A stretch of 64,000 nt of DNA from Cutibacterium modestum (GCF_008326345.1 NZ_BJEN01000002.1:496001-560000); one strand, 5' to 3'; shown: positions 1 to 8,983, numbered from the stretch's first letter. Numbers and translations are program-made. The notes: generated by a model not told the origin, from the letters alone.

Positions 1-427
1 GCATGCGGCCCTTTTCGTCATCGGACAACTCGGCCCAACGCAGGATCTCGATTCCCTCAGCCGCCAGCTCCGGTCGTACTTCCTCGGCGAACACCCGGGA
101 TTGCTCGGAAACCAGGTCATGAGTACGGGCCAGAATGGCGTCATGAAGCTCACGCGGCAGCATTCCGGCGACGGAGGGGACGGCAACCCCAGCGTCGATC
201 CGGCGTTTGAGACCGGCGACTCGCACCATGAAGAACTCGTCAAGGTTGGACGAGAAAATGGCCAGAAACTTCGCTCTCTCGAGCAGAGGGATGCGCTCGG
301 CGTCCCGGGCAAGATCCAGCACCCGTTCGTTGAAGGCGAGCCATGATAGCTCGCGATCGCTGTAGCGACCCTTCGGCAACTCCTCAGGAGAAGCCGGGGA
401 GGCCCCGGGGGTGGGCTTCTTGGCCAT
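1..427 (-). CDS. ppk: Polyphosphate kinase 1, N-terminal part (cut by window edge)
   Basis: Reads leftward off the window, so only the first 142 codons are visible. The translation has the PPK1 N-domain pattern: [16 protein letters not shown] near residues 24-39, then a segment with [17 protein letters not shown] around residues 54-70. PPK1 makes inorganic polyphosphate from ATP in the cytoplasm. The start is set by AAGGAG seven bases upstream of ATG at 427; an in-frame ATG at 433 sits too close to that site. It is adjacent to a GlnR-like regulator on the same strand and 15 kb from senX3-regX3-phoU, which fits phosphate physiology, but no direct link is visible. Confidence 0.9.
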   Translation of the reverse strand, partial: MAKKPTPGASPASPEELPKGRYSDRELSWLAFNERVLDLARDAERIPLLERAKFLAIFSSNLDEFFMVRVAGLKRRIDAGVAVPSVAGMLPRELHDAILARTHDLVSEQSRVFAEEVRPELAAEGIEILRWAELSDDEKGRM

Positions 428-550
428 GGACATACTCCTTGGAGGTTCGTCCGCCCACCATTGGGTGGGCGTAGCTGCATTTAATCTATCGGAAGGAACC
501 CGCTCGCAGGGTGTACGACTTCCATGTCTCCCCGTACCGTCCGAATGAAT

Positions 551-1195
551 TCACCGTTCCGCCTGGAATCGGTAGCCCACCGACCGCACCGTTTGGATGT
601 GGCCCTCGTACTCCGGTCCGACTTTGGCGCGCAGGCGGCGGATATGGACGTCCACGGTCCGGGTGCCTCCGTAGTAGTCGTAGCCCCACACGTCCGACAA
701 CAGTAGGTCTCGGGTGAGCACTCTGCCAGGGTGCCCGACGAGGTACTTCAGTAACTCGAACTCAGTGTAGGTGAGGTTAAGATCTTTGCCCCCGACACTC
801 GCTGTGTACCCGTCCTCGTCGACGGTGAACGGCCCGGCGACGAGTTGATTGGTGACTTGTACTGTAAACAGACAGCGAAGTCGAGTCTCGGCCTCTAACG
901 GAGTTGCGGAATCACACAGGAAGTCGTCCATTCCCCAGTCGGGGCTGATGACTGAGAGGGTGTCGGGGCCAGCCAGCAGCAGGACCGGCACCCGTCTCTC
1001 GTGACAGGACAGCTGAAGACAAGCTTCGCGAGCCCTGGTGGGTTCGTCGTGGCAGTCGACCAACACGACGTCGACTCCCTCCAGATGAGATATGCACTCC
1101 TGTAAATCGTCGTAGCGAGAGATGCTGTGCGGTAGTAGTTCCAAAGCCTGAGGCAGCGGGGCGTCCAACGGGCCCAGCAAGGACAGTCGTGCCAT
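551..1195 (-). CDS. glnR: GlnR-type orphan OmpR-family response regulator
   Basis: 214 residues. Residues 1-110 form a degenerate receiver: Asp47 (VVLVDCHD) is kept, but the acidic pair after the first strand is absent (RLSLLGPLD) and the usual receiver lysine is not seen. Residues 120-210 are an OmpR/PhoB winged helix with DLNLTYTEFELLKYL and GGTRTVDVHIRRLRAK. The layout and many residues match actinobacterial GlnR, which controls nitrogen assimilation without a partner kinase; no kinase lies next to it here. Start at 1195 is preferred because GGGGAGG lies about eight bases upstream; the longer open frame to 1264 lacks a site. The GlnR assignment is from recalled similarity. Confidence 0.72.
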   Translation of the reverse strand: MARLSLLGPLDAPLPQALELLPHSISRYDDLQECISHLEGVDVVLVDCHDEPTRAREACLQLSCHERRVPVLLLAGPDTLSVISPDWGMDDFLCDSATPLEAETRLRCLFTVQVTNQLVAGPFTVDEDGYTASVGGKDLNLTYTEFELLKYLVGHPGRVLTRDLLLSDVWGYDYYGGTRTVDVHIRRLRAKVGPEYEGHIQTVRSVGYRFQAER

Positions 1196-1313
1196 CCAGA
1201 TGCCCTCCCCTGCTGAAATCGCGTTGCCCGAGGTCGTGTCGCTAACGATGCCGCATCCCATCATCCCACGGGCGACCGAGCCGTCTCACGATATCGGCAC
1301 TACGATCTGTGCC

Positions 1314-2207
1314 GTGACGAGGATGCCTGACGAGTGGTTCCGTCCGGACGACGATGGGTCCGGGCCGAACGAACCCTGCCCGGCTGAGCGCGTTGCAGAG
1401 ATCCCAGATAGCGAGGATCCGCACCTTCGTCATGAGGACGCCGGGGATAGTCCGATCTCCTCAACGACTAGCAGCTTGATTCGCGTCGTTACTGACGATG
1501 CTGGGCCTAGTGTGGTGGTCGGACGTGCCCACGCCACCGGTGCCTCGACATCCTCAGGTGGCCGACATTTCCCAGTCTGGATCCTGATAGTCACGGCGGC
1601 ACTAGTCGTCGGACTGGTGCTGGGAACCTTCATCACCCAGTCCCGTGATAGCACCGGTATAGTGCGGGTCACCCCAAGAGCCTTGGTGTCAGCATCCACC
1701 GCTGCGGCGGATATGCCATATCAGGGGCGGGTCAAAGCAATCGGCGGTGTGAGAGCAACGGCATCGTGTGTGTCCGACCCTGCAGTCGATTCTGAGCATA
1801 AGCTGGTTCGCTATGACGCTGAGTTCATCGTCGATGACAAGCCGGAGACGGCGTGGCGGTGCAACGGCTCTGGGGAAGGACAGCAAATTACCCTCACCCT
1901 GACTCACCCCTCCCGGATCGTTGGTGTGGGGATGATCAACGGCTACGCGAAGGCCTTCGGCGACGTCGACCTCTACCCGCAATATCGCCGGGTGCGCACG
2001 GTGCGCTGGACGATGCCTGACGGGACCTGGTTCAACCAGGACTTCACCGACGACGATCAAGATCTACAGAAGGTCATGATCCCCCCACGCACTGTCAAAG
2101 GGGACATCACCCTCACTATCATCGCGACGACCCAACCGGGTCTGCTCGGCGAGCCCACCCGGGACTCGGTTCTCATCTCGACAGTGCAGTTGTACGAGGA
2201 GTCCTGA
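1314..2207 (+). CDS. Single-pass membrane protein with discoidin-like extracellular domain
   Basis: About 297 residues. The first ~85 are polar and acidic and probably cytoplasmic. A transmembrane helix follows (WILIVTAALVVGLVLGTF, about residues 87-107), then ~175 residues resembling the jelly-roll NADase-type glycan-binding/discoidin domains of actinobacteria (AEFIVDDKPETAWRC, then QQITLTLTHPSRIVGVGM). Such domains often bind carbohydrates or sit on zinc-ribbon and kinase-linked membrane proteins; the role here is unknown. A TACGAT -10 element at 1301-1306 ends seven bases before GTG 1314, so a leaderless transcript is likely; ATG 1323 is the alternative. Divergent from the GlnR-like gene. 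Confidence 0.7.
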   Translation: MTRMPDEWFRPDDDGSGPNEPCPAERVAEIPDSEDPHLRHEDAGDSPISSTTSSLIRVVTDDAGPSVVVGRAHATGASTSSGGRHFPVWILIVTAALVVGLVLGTFITQSRDSTGIVRVTPRALVSASTAAADMPYQGRVKAIGGVRATASCVSDPAVDSEHKLVRYDAEFIVDDKPETAWRCNGSGEGQQITLTLTHPSRIVGVGMINGYAKAFGDVDLYPQYRRVRTVRWTMPDGTWFNQDFTDDDQDLQKVMIPPRTVKGDITLTIIATTQPGLLGEPTRDSVLISTVQLYEES

Positions 2208-2221
2208 ACTGTGTGGATTGG

Positions 2222-2659
2222 TCAGCGCCAGTCGTCGGTGTCGATGAGGATCGTCATCGGGCCGTCGTTGACCAGGCCCACTTTCATGTCGGCACCGAAG
2301 ATCCCGGTCTCGACGTGCGCTCCCAAGCTGCGTAGATGGGTCACGAAGTGGTCCACCAACGGCTCGGAAACCGAGCCGGGAGCCGCAGCGCTCCAGGAGG
2401 GACGGCGTCCCTTACGGGTACTGGCATAGAGGGTGAACTGGCTGACGACGAGCAGCGGGGCATCGAGATCACTGGCAGATTTCTCGTCCGCCAGGATGCG
2501 CAGCCTCCAGATCTTTTCGGCGAGTTTCTCGGCGTCGGTGGCGGTGTCTGTGCTGGTGACTCCGATGAGCACCACCAGCCCCGGGCTGGTTAGCGTCCCG
2601 ACTGTTGTGTTGTCGACGATGACCTCGGCACTGGTTGCTCTCTGGATGACGACTCGCAC
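2222..2659 (-). CDS. dtd: D-aminoacyl-tRNA deacylase
   Basis: 145 residues, the usual DTD length. It removes D-amino acids mischarged on tRNA in the cytoplasm. The N-terminus reads [13 protein letters not shown], the SQFTLYAS motif is at residues 73-80, and the Gly-cisPro-type motif is VNDGPMT at 130-136, so the active site appears intact. The GTG start at 2659 is chosen because the family begins exactly at (M)RVVIQRA; the frame stays open far upstream but that extension has no family similarity. Divergent from the small membrane-protein pair that starts at 2706. Confidence 0.93.
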   Translation of the reverse strand: MRVVIQRATSAEVIVDNTTVGTLTSPGLVVLIGVTSTDTATDAEKLAEKIWRLRILADEKSASDLDAPLLVVSQFTLYASTRKGRRPSWSAAAPGSVSEPLVDHFVTHLRSLGAHVETGIFGADMKVGLVNDGPMTILIDTDDWR

Positions 2660-2705
2660 AAACCTCGAGTCTACGCAATCAACCTCGTAGGGTTGAGGTG
2701 TGGCT

Positions 2706-2804
2706 GTGACGGATCTTGTGGTTTTGGTGACTGTTGCGGTGGTGGGGGCTGTCGTACCCCTGGCCGCTGTGGTGCGTTGTCTGATTTCCGCATGGGGGAG
2801 GTGA
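2706..2804 (+). CDS. Putative tiny hydrophobic membrane peptide (32 aa)
   Basis: A 32-codon frame starting at GTG 2706, with GAGG seven bases upstream. The peptide is a single hydrophobic helix ([19 protein letters not shown]) followed by a short basic tail ending WGR. Its TGA overlaps the GTG of the next gene (GTGA), a pattern typical of translational coupling. No family is recognised. It could be a real small membrane protein or the remnant of a larger transporter, since the helix resembles the first helix of cation antiporters. Support comes only from hydrophobicity, the ribosome site and the coupling. Confidence 0.45.
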   Translation: MTDLVVLVTVAVVGAVVPLAAVVRCLISAWGR

Positions 2805-3055
2805 GTGAGTTGCCATTCAAGATGAACTTTCGCAACGGGGGATCGTCCCGGGGTTGGGTCGTACTTTCTGGATTTCTTCTTGCCTATATCTTGATCAATG
2901 TGGTCATGGGCATCGCATGGTTCGTGCAGTTGATCGACGTCTCGGATCGCGTTGGCGGGCAACTTTCCGTGACCCTTCCCATCTTGATGGTCGGCATCAA
3001 TGTCGCAGCGATCTTCGTTGGTCTGTACAGCATGGCAAGGAAGCGTCTTTCCTGA
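2801..3055 (+). CDS. Small two-helix membrane protein, unknown
   Basis: 84 residues if translation starts at the GTG overlapping the preceding stop; ATG 2822 is an alternative start. Two hydrophobic helices are seen ([19 protein letters not shown] and [18 protein letters not shown]) joined by a short hydrophilic loop, with a basic C-terminus (SMARKRLS) predicted inside. The composition resembles small actinobacterial inner-membrane proteins of the DUF485 or 'two-TM' type, but no confident family match can be made. It is probably coupled to the 32-residue frame upstream. A 184-base non-coding stretch follows before the nitrobindin-like gene; nothing convincing was seen in it. Confidence 0.6.
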   Translation: MSELPFKMNFRNGGSSRGWVVLSGFLLAYILINVVMGIAWFVQLIDVSDRVGGQLSVTLPILMVGINVAAIFVGLYSMARKRLS

Positions 3056-3239
3056 GCCGACGTGCTGTTGCTGCCGAGGATGCCGCTGACGAGATCTGCT
3101 TGTCCTGGCATGATCGTTGCTTGGCGTCGTGGCTGCATGGGCTACATCGCATAGAATCGTCGTTGAGGTCACGCTGCACATGGGAACGTCCCAGATGCGC
3201 CTACCTCGCCCATTCAACCGCGACCCGACACGAGGACCC

Positions 3240-3740
3240 ATGCCCTTTCAGATTCCTGATGACCTGAATCGTGATCTCATGCCCCTAGCTTGGATGATCG
3301 GCCACTGGGAGGGTGAGGGACGAGGGAACACCCCGGACGACGGTGAGTTCGGTTTCGGATGCCAGGTCGATTTCACTGAAAACGGCGGGGACTACTTGCA
3401 CTACATCTGCCAGATGTTCACCATGAATCCTGACGGCACCCCGGTCGCCCCGTTGCGCATGGAGACCGGCTTCTGGCGTCCCAACGTCGACACCCGCAAG
3501 GTTGACGTGTTGATGGCCGCCCCGGAGGGATGGGCCGAAGTGTGGACCGGCACCATCGACGGTGCCAAAATCGAGTTGGTCACCGATGCTGTGGCCCGTA
3601 CCGAGGACGCCCTGGTCTCCTACACCGGTGGGCAACGTCTTTATGGTCAGGTCGAAGGCGATCTGCTGTGGACCTTCGACCGAGCCACTGCCGACGCCCC
3701 CCTACAACCCTACATGTGGGCCCGCCTCAAGAGGTCCTGA
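3240..3740 (+). CDS. Ferric nitrobindin-like protein (FABP-type beta barrel)
   Basis: 166 residues, single lipocalin-like barrel. The family signature is at residues 22-30 (GHWEGEGRG). True nitrobindins bind heme through a histidine near the C-terminus in a segment like PLQxH; here the equivalent reads [10 protein letters not shown], placing Tyr158 at that position. The protein therefore probably lacks the usual heme ligand, or uses tyrosine, and its function is uncertain. ATG 3240 has GAGG five bases upstream, and the family similarity begins there. The stop abuts the YgfZ gene at 3742, so the two genes are likely co-transcribed. Confidence 0.8.
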   Translation: MPFQIPDDLNRDLMPLAWMIGHWEGEGRGNTPDDGEFGFGCQVDFTENGGDYLHYICQMFTMNPDGTPVAPLRMETGFWRPNVDTRKVDVLMAAPEGWAEVWTGTIDGAKIELVTDAVARTEDALVSYTGGQRLYGQVEGDLLWTFDRATADAPLQPYMWARLKRS

Positions 3741-3741
3741 G

Positions 3742-4683
3742 ATGTCCGATCCGGTATTGCTGACCGGCGGCCCGGACGTCGGTTTGGTTTCCCACATTGG
3801 GAACCCGATAGCCGAGCAGCGCCTGATGGTCGACGGAGGTGGGAGCATCGAGTTGTCTAATCGTGAGGTGCTGGCGGTCTCCGGCGTCGACCGGCTGGGC
3901 TGGTTGCATTCCTTGACCTCGCAGTTCCTCGACGACATAGAACCGGGACGCACCACGACGAGCCTCGTCCTGTCGCCGACTGGTCACGTTAAGCACGTCT
4001 TGCACGGCGTCGATGACGGCCAGACCTTCTGGGCGTGGACGGAGCCGGGCCGTGGGGCTTGCCTGGCGGCATGGCTGGACTCAATGCGTTTCATGATGCG
4101 GGTCGACGTCGAGCTGCGCCCGGATATGACCATCCGATGGGTCGGTCATGACGTTGCCGTTTCTGAGGGCGTAGTCCTTGACTCAGAGGTGGCCGGGGGG
4201 CGTGAGGTGATCTTGCCCGATGACTCCGTGGCTTTCAGCGCCGTCGAGCCGGTTGGGGTGCTGGCCTGGGAGGCGTTGCGGATTGCTGCCGGCGTTCCGC
4301 GGATTGGGTTAGATACCGACGATCGAACTATCCCCAATGAGATTGGTCTCTATGGCACCCATTTGGATAAGGGGTGTTACCGCGGCCAGGAGACAGTCGC
4401 CCGGGTTCACAATCTGGGGCGCCCGCCGCGTCGGCTTACTCTGTTGCAGCTCGACGGTTCCCGCGCTGAGCTCCCCGAGGTCGGTGCCGAGATCCACGCT
4501 GGTGGGCGTCGGGTCGGGGCCATGGGCTCGTCCGCCAACCATTACGTCGACGGTCCGATCGGGCTGGCCCTGGTGCGGCGTGGTGTCGACGTCGGTCTGG
4601 AGCTAGAGGTCGACGGGATTACGGCGGGTCAGCAGCCGCTCGTTGATCCCGAAGTTGGCCTGCACGTCCGCCCGGTAGTGTGA
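3742..4683 (+). CDS. ygfZ: YgfZ/GcvT-like folate-binding protein
   Basis: 313 residues. It belongs to the COG0354 folate-binding family, which uses tetrahydrofolate in iron-sulfur cluster assembly or repair. The diagnostic KGCYRGQE motif is at about residues 209-216, with a GcvT-like fold before it (REVLAVSGVDRLGWLHSLTS near the N-terminus). GAGG lies seven bases before ATG 3742, inside the end of the preceding nitrobindin-like gene, giving a compact two-gene unit. The motif cysteine is present, so an active protein is expected. Confidence 0.9.
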   Translation: MSDPVLLTGGPDVGLVSHIGNPIAEQRLMVDGGGSIELSNREVLAVSGVDRLGWLHSLTSQFLDDIEPGRTTTSLVLSPTGHVKHVLHGVDDGQTFWAWTEPGRGACLAAWLDSMRFMMRVDVELRPDMTIRWVGHDVAVSEGVVLDSEVAGGREVILPDDSVAFSAVEPVGVLAWEALRIAAGVPRIGLDTDDRTIPNEIGLYGTHLDKGCYRGQETVARVHNLGRPPRRLTLLQLDGSRAELPEVGAEIHAGGRRVGAMGSSANHYVDGPIGLALVRRGVDVGLELEVDGITAGQQPLVDPEVGLHVRPVV

Positions 4684-4716
4684 GCCTGTGCCCCAACAGG
4701 GTCGAGGAGGAAGCAC

Positions 4717-6102
4717 GTGAAGAAGGATTATTTCAACCGCACCCAGAAACTGGTGACGGTCCTCGTTGACGTCATCGTCTTCGTGGCCGGCATTGTTCTG
4801 TCATTCTGGATGCGTTTCGGAATGGTCATTCCACAACGGAACCTGGACGACGGAAAAGCTGCGCTCACAGCGTCGGTTATTGCGTTCTTGATTATCAATG
4901 TCTTGTCTGGCGTTTATGTCCTGTACAATAAGACGCTGTTGGACATAGGAATCATTACGGTTGTCGACCAGATCATGGTGACGATCGTCATTATGGCGTT
5001 GACCTTCTTTGGACGATGGTTTGCCTTCCCGCGTTCAGTTCTCCTCATCAACTTGGTTGTTGGCATTGTCTTACTCCTCGTGTGGCGCAGCGTCGAGGTT
5101 GCAGCCTATCGACGTCTACGAGGGGCTAAACGGGTGATGCTGCTTGGCCCGCCAGAGATGCTCAACCGGGCCGTCATGAATTACATGGCGAATAAAGCGA
5201 CCCGTCATCGTCTTACCCATGTGGTGCGTGGCCATTACCTGGAGCAGATTCGATCTCATATCGACGAATTTGATACCGCCCACGTTTCTGATGATATTCC
5301 TTCTTCTGAGCGAGTCGCGATTTATGATCTGCTACTAAGCGAGGACAAGGAAATCTTCATGTCCACCTCGTTTGAGCATATGATGCTTATCAATCCGACA
5401 ATAATGTCGATTGAAGACGAGACGATTATTGCCGCGAGTCCGTTTAAGATTCCGGCGGAAATGGATATTGTCAAGAGGTTCTTTGACATCTTGTTGTCGT
5501 TGATCGCTCTGGTTATCGCCTCGCCAATCATGATCGTTACCGCGATCTTGGTGAAGGCTAGTTCGCCCGGCCCGGTGTTCTACCGCCAGACCCGCATCAC
5601 CAAGGACGGACGCGAGTTCAAGATCCTCAAGTTCCGGTCCATGGGTGTGACGGCCGAGAAGGAGTCCGGCCCTATGCTGGCCACCAGTAATGACCCGCGC
5701 GTCACCCCAGTCGGCAAATACCTGCGTAGCCTGCGCATCGACGAGATCCCGCAGCTCATCAACGTGCTCATCGGTGACATGTCGATCGTCGGTCCTCGCC
5801 CGGAACGGCCCTTTTTCGTCGACCAGTTTCAGGAACAGAACGCTCACTACACGTTGCGGCACAACGTGCGCGCCGGCATCACCGGGTACGCGCAAGTTTA
5901 CGGAAAGTACGCTTCAGACTTCGCCGCCAAGCTCAATTTCGACCTCATCTACATCAAGCAGTACTCGCTTATCCTTGACGTTAAGATCATGATCCAGACG
6001 ATCAAGATCCTCTTCGATAAGGTCTCCTCGCGAGGAGTTGACGAGATAACCGAGCCTGACGAGAACGTCCACCTGCCCGCGGAAGTCCAGCAGCTGGATT
6101 GA
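4717..6102 (+). CDS. Polyprenyl-phosphate sugar-1-phosphate transferase (WbaP/PssY type)
   Basis: 461 residues. Four N-terminal transmembrane helices (residues ~10-135) precede a divergent cytoplasmic segment. The C-terminal bacterial sugar transferase domain begins KRFFDILLSLIALVIASP at about 251 and carries KILKFRSM, LRSLRIDEIPQLINVLIGD and MSIVGPRPERP, all hallmarks of phosphoglycosyl transferases that start glycan synthesis on undecaprenyl phosphate. The GTG start has GAGGAGG six bases upstream. No other polysaccharide gene is adjacent, so its pathway is unknown. The first two thirds are visibly richer in A/T and rarer codons than the C-terminal domain. Confidence 0.9.
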   Translation: MKKDYFNRTQKLVTVLVDVIVFVAGIVLSFWMRFGMVIPQRNLDDGKAALTASVIAFLIINVLSGVYVLYNKTLLDIGIITVVDQIMVTIVIMALTFFGRWFAFPRSVLLINLVVGIVLLLVWRSVEVAAYRRLRGAKRVMLLGPPEMLNRAVMNYMANKATRHRLTHVVRGHYLEQIRSHIDEFDTAHVSDDIPSSERVAIYDLLLSEDKEIFMSTSFEHMMLINPTIMSIEDETIIAASPFKIPAEMDIVKRFFDILLSLIALVIASPIMIVTAILVKASSPGPVFYRQTRITKDGREFKILKFRSMGVTAEKESGPMLATSNDPRVTPVGKYLRSLRIDEIPQLINVLIGDMSIVGPRPERPFFVDQFQEQNAHYTLRHNVRAGITGYAQVYGKYASDFAAKLNFDLIYIKQYSLILDVKIMIQTIKILFDKVSSRGVDEITEPDENVHLPAEVQQLD

Positions 6103-6122
6103 CGGGTCGCAGCCCTTCGGAA

Positions 6123-6869
6123 TCAGGACTCGCGGGCCACCTTGTACTGGGCAGCCTGGGCGCGAGGACGGACGATCATTCGATCAATATTGACGTGGCT
6201 GGGCAGGCCAGAAATCCAACGCACGCATTCGGCGATGTCCGCGGCGACCAGGGGAGAGTCGACCCCTTGATAGACCTTGTCAGCTTTAGCCTGGTCACCA
6301 TGAAAACGTACCAGCGAGAATTCCTCGGTGTGCACCATGCCAGGGCTTACCTCGCACACCCGCACTGGATGGCCACACAGTTCTAGGCGCAGGGCCTCGA
6401 CGACAGCTCTTTCGCCAGATTTGGCGGCACAGTATCCGGCGCCGCCCTCGTAGCCCCACTCAGCGGCGGTGGAAGTGATGGTGACGATGGTGCCTTCAGC
6501 AATTTCGAGTGCGGGCAAGAGGGCCTTCGTGACTCGCCCCATACCTAGCACGTTGGTCTGGTACATCGTCATCCAGGCATCGAGGTCAGCCGCGGCGACG
6601 GGTTCCTGACCGACGGCGCCACCAGCATTATTGACGAGGAGGTCAACTTTGCCGCCGACAGTCTCGACGAGATTGGATACAGACTTGTCGCTCGTCACGT
6701 CGCAGACCACGGCCTGCCCACCAATATTGGCGGAGAGCGGTTCGATGCGCTCGATTCGGCGGGCCGCACAGATGACGTGCCAGCCATCGCCCGCTAGAGC
6801 GCGGGCCGTGGCCGCGCCAATTCCCGAACTTGCTCCTGTCACCACTGCAGTCTTAGTCATGGGCCCCAT
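6123..6869 (-). CDS. Short-chain dehydrogenase/reductase (YdfG-like)
   Basis: 248 residues, classical SDR. Cofactor motif TGASSGIG at residues 11-18, NNAGG around 80-84, and catalytic Tyr in YCAAKSGE. ARR after the second strand favours NADP(H). It resembles the serine/3-hydroxy acid dehydrogenase YdfG group, but the substrate is not certain. Start 6869 has AGGAG four bases upstream; ATG 6860 is possible. It is separated from ptsI upstream by a hairpin at 6888-6919, so it is probably transcribed alone. Confidence 0.82.
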   Translation of the reverse strand: MGPMTKTAVVTGASSGIGAATARALAGDGWHVICAARRIERIEPLSANIGGQAVVCDVTSDKSVSNLVETVGGKVDLLVNNAGGAVGQEPVAAADLDAWMTMYQTNVLGMGRVTKALLPALEIAEGTIVTITSTAAEWGYEGGAGYCAAKSGERAVVEALRLELCGHPVRVCEVSPGMVHTEEFSLVRFHGDQAKADKVYQGVDSPLVAADIAECVRWISGLPSHVNIDRMIVRPRAQAAQYKVARES

Positions 6870-6887
6870 TGTGCTCCTACAGGGAGC

Positions 6888-6919
6888 ATGCTAAAGCCCC
6901 GTCTCCGGGGCCTTAGCAT
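6888..6919 (-). terminator. Hairpin after ptsI
   Basis: Near-perfect inverted repeat: the left arm ATGCTAAAGCCCC pairs with GGGGCCTTAGCAT across a short loop, with one G-U pair in the minus-strand RNA. It lies just past the ptsI stop and before the SDR start. No clear U run follows, so it may also work as a processing or attenuation element. Confidence 0.65.
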
Positions 6920-6943
6920 ATTCAATGTCGGATCAAGCCTGCG

Positions 6944-8617
6944 TCAGCTGACGAGAACCTCGACACTCGGATCAGCTAGCCCCAAGGCGGCCTTGCGAGC
7001 CTCTTCCGGGCTGCAAGCGGCCAGAGCGGCCTCGGCGATCTGGTGGCACTGTTCCAAACTGTGGCAGGACAGGGCCGCCTTGACAGCGGTGATCTTGCCG
7101 GCGGCCATCGAAAGTGAACGGACCCCGACACCCACGAGGACCAAGGCCAACAAAGGATCACCGGCAGCCTCTCCGCACACGCCAATAAGCCGTTCGCCAG
7201 CTCCATCACAGGTGGCCTTGACTAACTGAATGACGGCAGGCTGCCATGGCGTCAAAAGTTCGGCCAACTCGCCCTGTAGACGGTCAGCGGCCATCGCGTA
7301 CTGGGTTAGGTCGTTGGTGCCAATGGAGGCAAAGTCCACCGACTCCAGCACTTGGGATGACCGTAGTGCCGTCGAGGGTACCTCGACCATGATGCCCACG
7401 GTCTTGATACCGGCGGCACGGGCACGAGACGAGAACCACTCGGCCTCTGCCTTGGTGGCGACCATCGGGGCCATCACGTATGGGTTACGGCCTGTCTGCT
7501 CGGCAGCCTTAGCGAGTGCCTCCAGCTGAGTATCGATGAGGTCGGTGCGCACCTGGGACAGTCGCAAACCGCGACGCCCCAGGGCGGGGTTTTCCTCAGG
7601 GCCCAGGTCGGCGAAAGCCAACGGTTTGTCCGCCCCGGCGTCCAGGGTACGGAAAACAACCTTGGCGCCTTTATCGAAGGTCATAAGTACGGTGGTGTAC
7701 GCCTCAGTTTGCTCCGTAACGGTGGGGGCATCCTGGCGGTCCAAGAAGAGGAATTCGGTGCGGAACAGGCCGACTCCTTCAGCACCTTTCTTCTTCGCCG
7801 TGGGGGCGTCGGAAGGGCTGCCAATGTTGGCGAGCACGAGGATGCGCTCACCGTCAGACAGCGTGGCGTCACCCTCGGGGGCTGATGCCAGCACCTCGGC
7901 GCGACGATTGGCACGCTCAGTGAGCTCGGCGACGGCTGCCTCATCAGGCTCAACAAGGACCGTGCCTGTGACACCGTCAAGGGCCAGTCGGGTGCCGTCG
8001 TCAATGGCCCGAGCCTCACTACACCTCACTACAGCGGGAATGCCGATCTGAGAGGCCAGGATCGCGGTATGGCTCGTCGGGCCGCCAGCTGCGGTGATGA
8101 GACCATGGACCAACTCAGGGTTGAGGGTCGCGGTGTCAGCAGGGGCGAGATCTTCCGCGACAAGGATTACTGGCGAATCAAAAGAGGGAACACCTGGCTC
8201 AGGCAGTCCCTGCATGACGGCGACTGCGCGGTCGCGGACGTTGCGCAAGTCGGTGACGCGTTCGGCAAGGTAACCACCCGCGGCACTCAGCTGAGCGCAG
8301 AAATCGTCGAAGGCTGCCCACAGTGTGTGGGCCGGGCCATGTCCGTCAGATAGGTGGGACTTAACGCTGGTAAGCAACCCAGGATCGCGAGCCATCATGG
8401 CAGTGGCCTGCAGTACCGCAAGGGCCGATGGGTCGGCGTGAAGGGAGCGCTCATCAAGACGATCAGCAACCTTGCTGAGGGCGGCCTCAACCTTGGCTAA
8501 GTCTTCTTCTGCGCCGTGACTGGGATCTGAAGCGGGCAGTCCGGGGGCAGGGGAGACGACAAGCGCGTGGGCTTGTCCGACTCCTGCCGAGACCCCGAGC
8601 CCCGAGAGGGTCCGCAT
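6944..8617 (-). CDS. ptsI: PTS enzyme I (phosphoenolpyruvate-protein phosphotransferase)
   Basis: 557 residues. Cytoplasmic first enzyme of the sugar PTS, moving phosphate from PEP to HPr. The active-site His183 is in GGPTSHTAILA; the HPr-binding helical domain precedes it, and the PEP-binding TIM barrel follows with FLDRQDAPT, ENPALGRRGLR and the catalytic cysteine in GVCGEAAGDP. ATG 8617 is chosen because the conserved N-terminus (SGLGVSAGVG) begins there; upstream codons belong to the end of ptsH. Spacing to ptsH is four bases, so the two are one operon, ptsH first. Confidence 0.96.
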   Translation of the reverse strand: MRTLSGLGVSAGVGQAHALVVSPAPGLPASDPSHGAEEDLAKVEAALSKVADRLDERSLHADPSALAVLQATAMMARDPGLLTSVKSHLSDGHGPAHTLWAAFDDFCAQLSAAGGYLAERVTDLRNVRDRAVAVMQGLPEPGVPSFDSPVILVAEDLAPADTATLNPELVHGLITAAGGPTSHTAILASQIGIPAVVRCSEARAIDDGTRLALDGVTGTVLVEPDEAAVAELTERANRRAEVLASAPEGDATLSDGERILVLANIGSPSDAPTAKKKGAEGVGLFRTEFLFLDRQDAPTVTEQTEAYTTVLMTFDKGAKVVFRTLDAGADKPLAFADLGPEENPALGRRGLRLSQVRTDLIDTQLEALAKAAEQTGRNPYVMAPMVATKAEAEWFSSRARAAGIKTVGIMVEVPSTALRSSQVLESVDFASIGTNDLTQYAMAADRLQGELAELLTPWQPAVIQLVKATCDGAGERLIGVCGEAAGDPLLALVLVGVGVRSLSMAAGKITAVKAALSCHSLEQCHQIAEAALAACSPEEARKAALGLADPSVEVLVS

Positions 8618-8621
8618 GGGG

Positions 8622-8888
8622 TCAGGCCTCCGGGTCGGTCTGCAGGTTCGCGACGAGGGCATCGAGCACCTCGTTGGCGTTGTCGCCCTCCGCAGTCAGT
8701 TCGACGGTCTCGCCGTGCTTGGCTCCGAGCCCCATCACCGACAGAATCGAGCGGGCGTCTACTGGCTCTTCGCCAGGGCGTCCGATTTTGACGGCCAGGC
8801 CGGATTTTGACGCTGCCTGAACGAACATGGCTGCGGGACGGGCGTGCAGGCCGCTCTCGGCTGCGATGGTGGTAGTGCGACTCGGCAT
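8622..8888 (-). CDS. ptsH: PTS phosphocarrier HPr
   Basis: 88 residues, normal HPr length. His15 in SGLHARPA is the phosphorylation site for enzyme I, and Ser47 in ARSILSVMGLG matches the regulatory serine used by HPr kinase in Firmicutes. AAGGAGG lies six bases upstream of the ATG. Transcribed before ptsI. It would supply phosphate to the IIA proteins encoded at 10.2 and 17.3 kb. Confidence 0.96.
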   Translation of the reverse strand: MPSRTTTIAAESGLHARPAAMFVQAASKSGLAVKIGRPGEEPVDARSILSVMGLGAKHGETVELTAEGDNANEVLDALVANLQTDPEA

Positions 8889-8983
8889 GATTGCCTCCTT
8901 GGTGGGGTGAAAATGTCAGGGTCGACGATAGCCGACTGCGCGATGATACGACGTGGTGGGTCGGGGCCGATAGAGTGCGAACC
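8889..8983. promoter_or_regulatory. Divergent ptsH/ispD promoter region
   Basis: Ninety-five bases separate ptsH (left) and ispD (right). TAGAGT at 8971-8976 is a -10-like hexamer seven bases before the ispD ATG, which suggests a leaderless ispD transcript since no ribosome site precedes that ATG. The ptsH promoter could not be placed. Confidence 0.45.

Noticed and set aside
2660-3241. Extension of dtd far upstream on the minus strand
   Set aside because: DTD similarity begins exactly at GTG 2659; the upstream codons are antisense to the small membrane proteins and show no domain.
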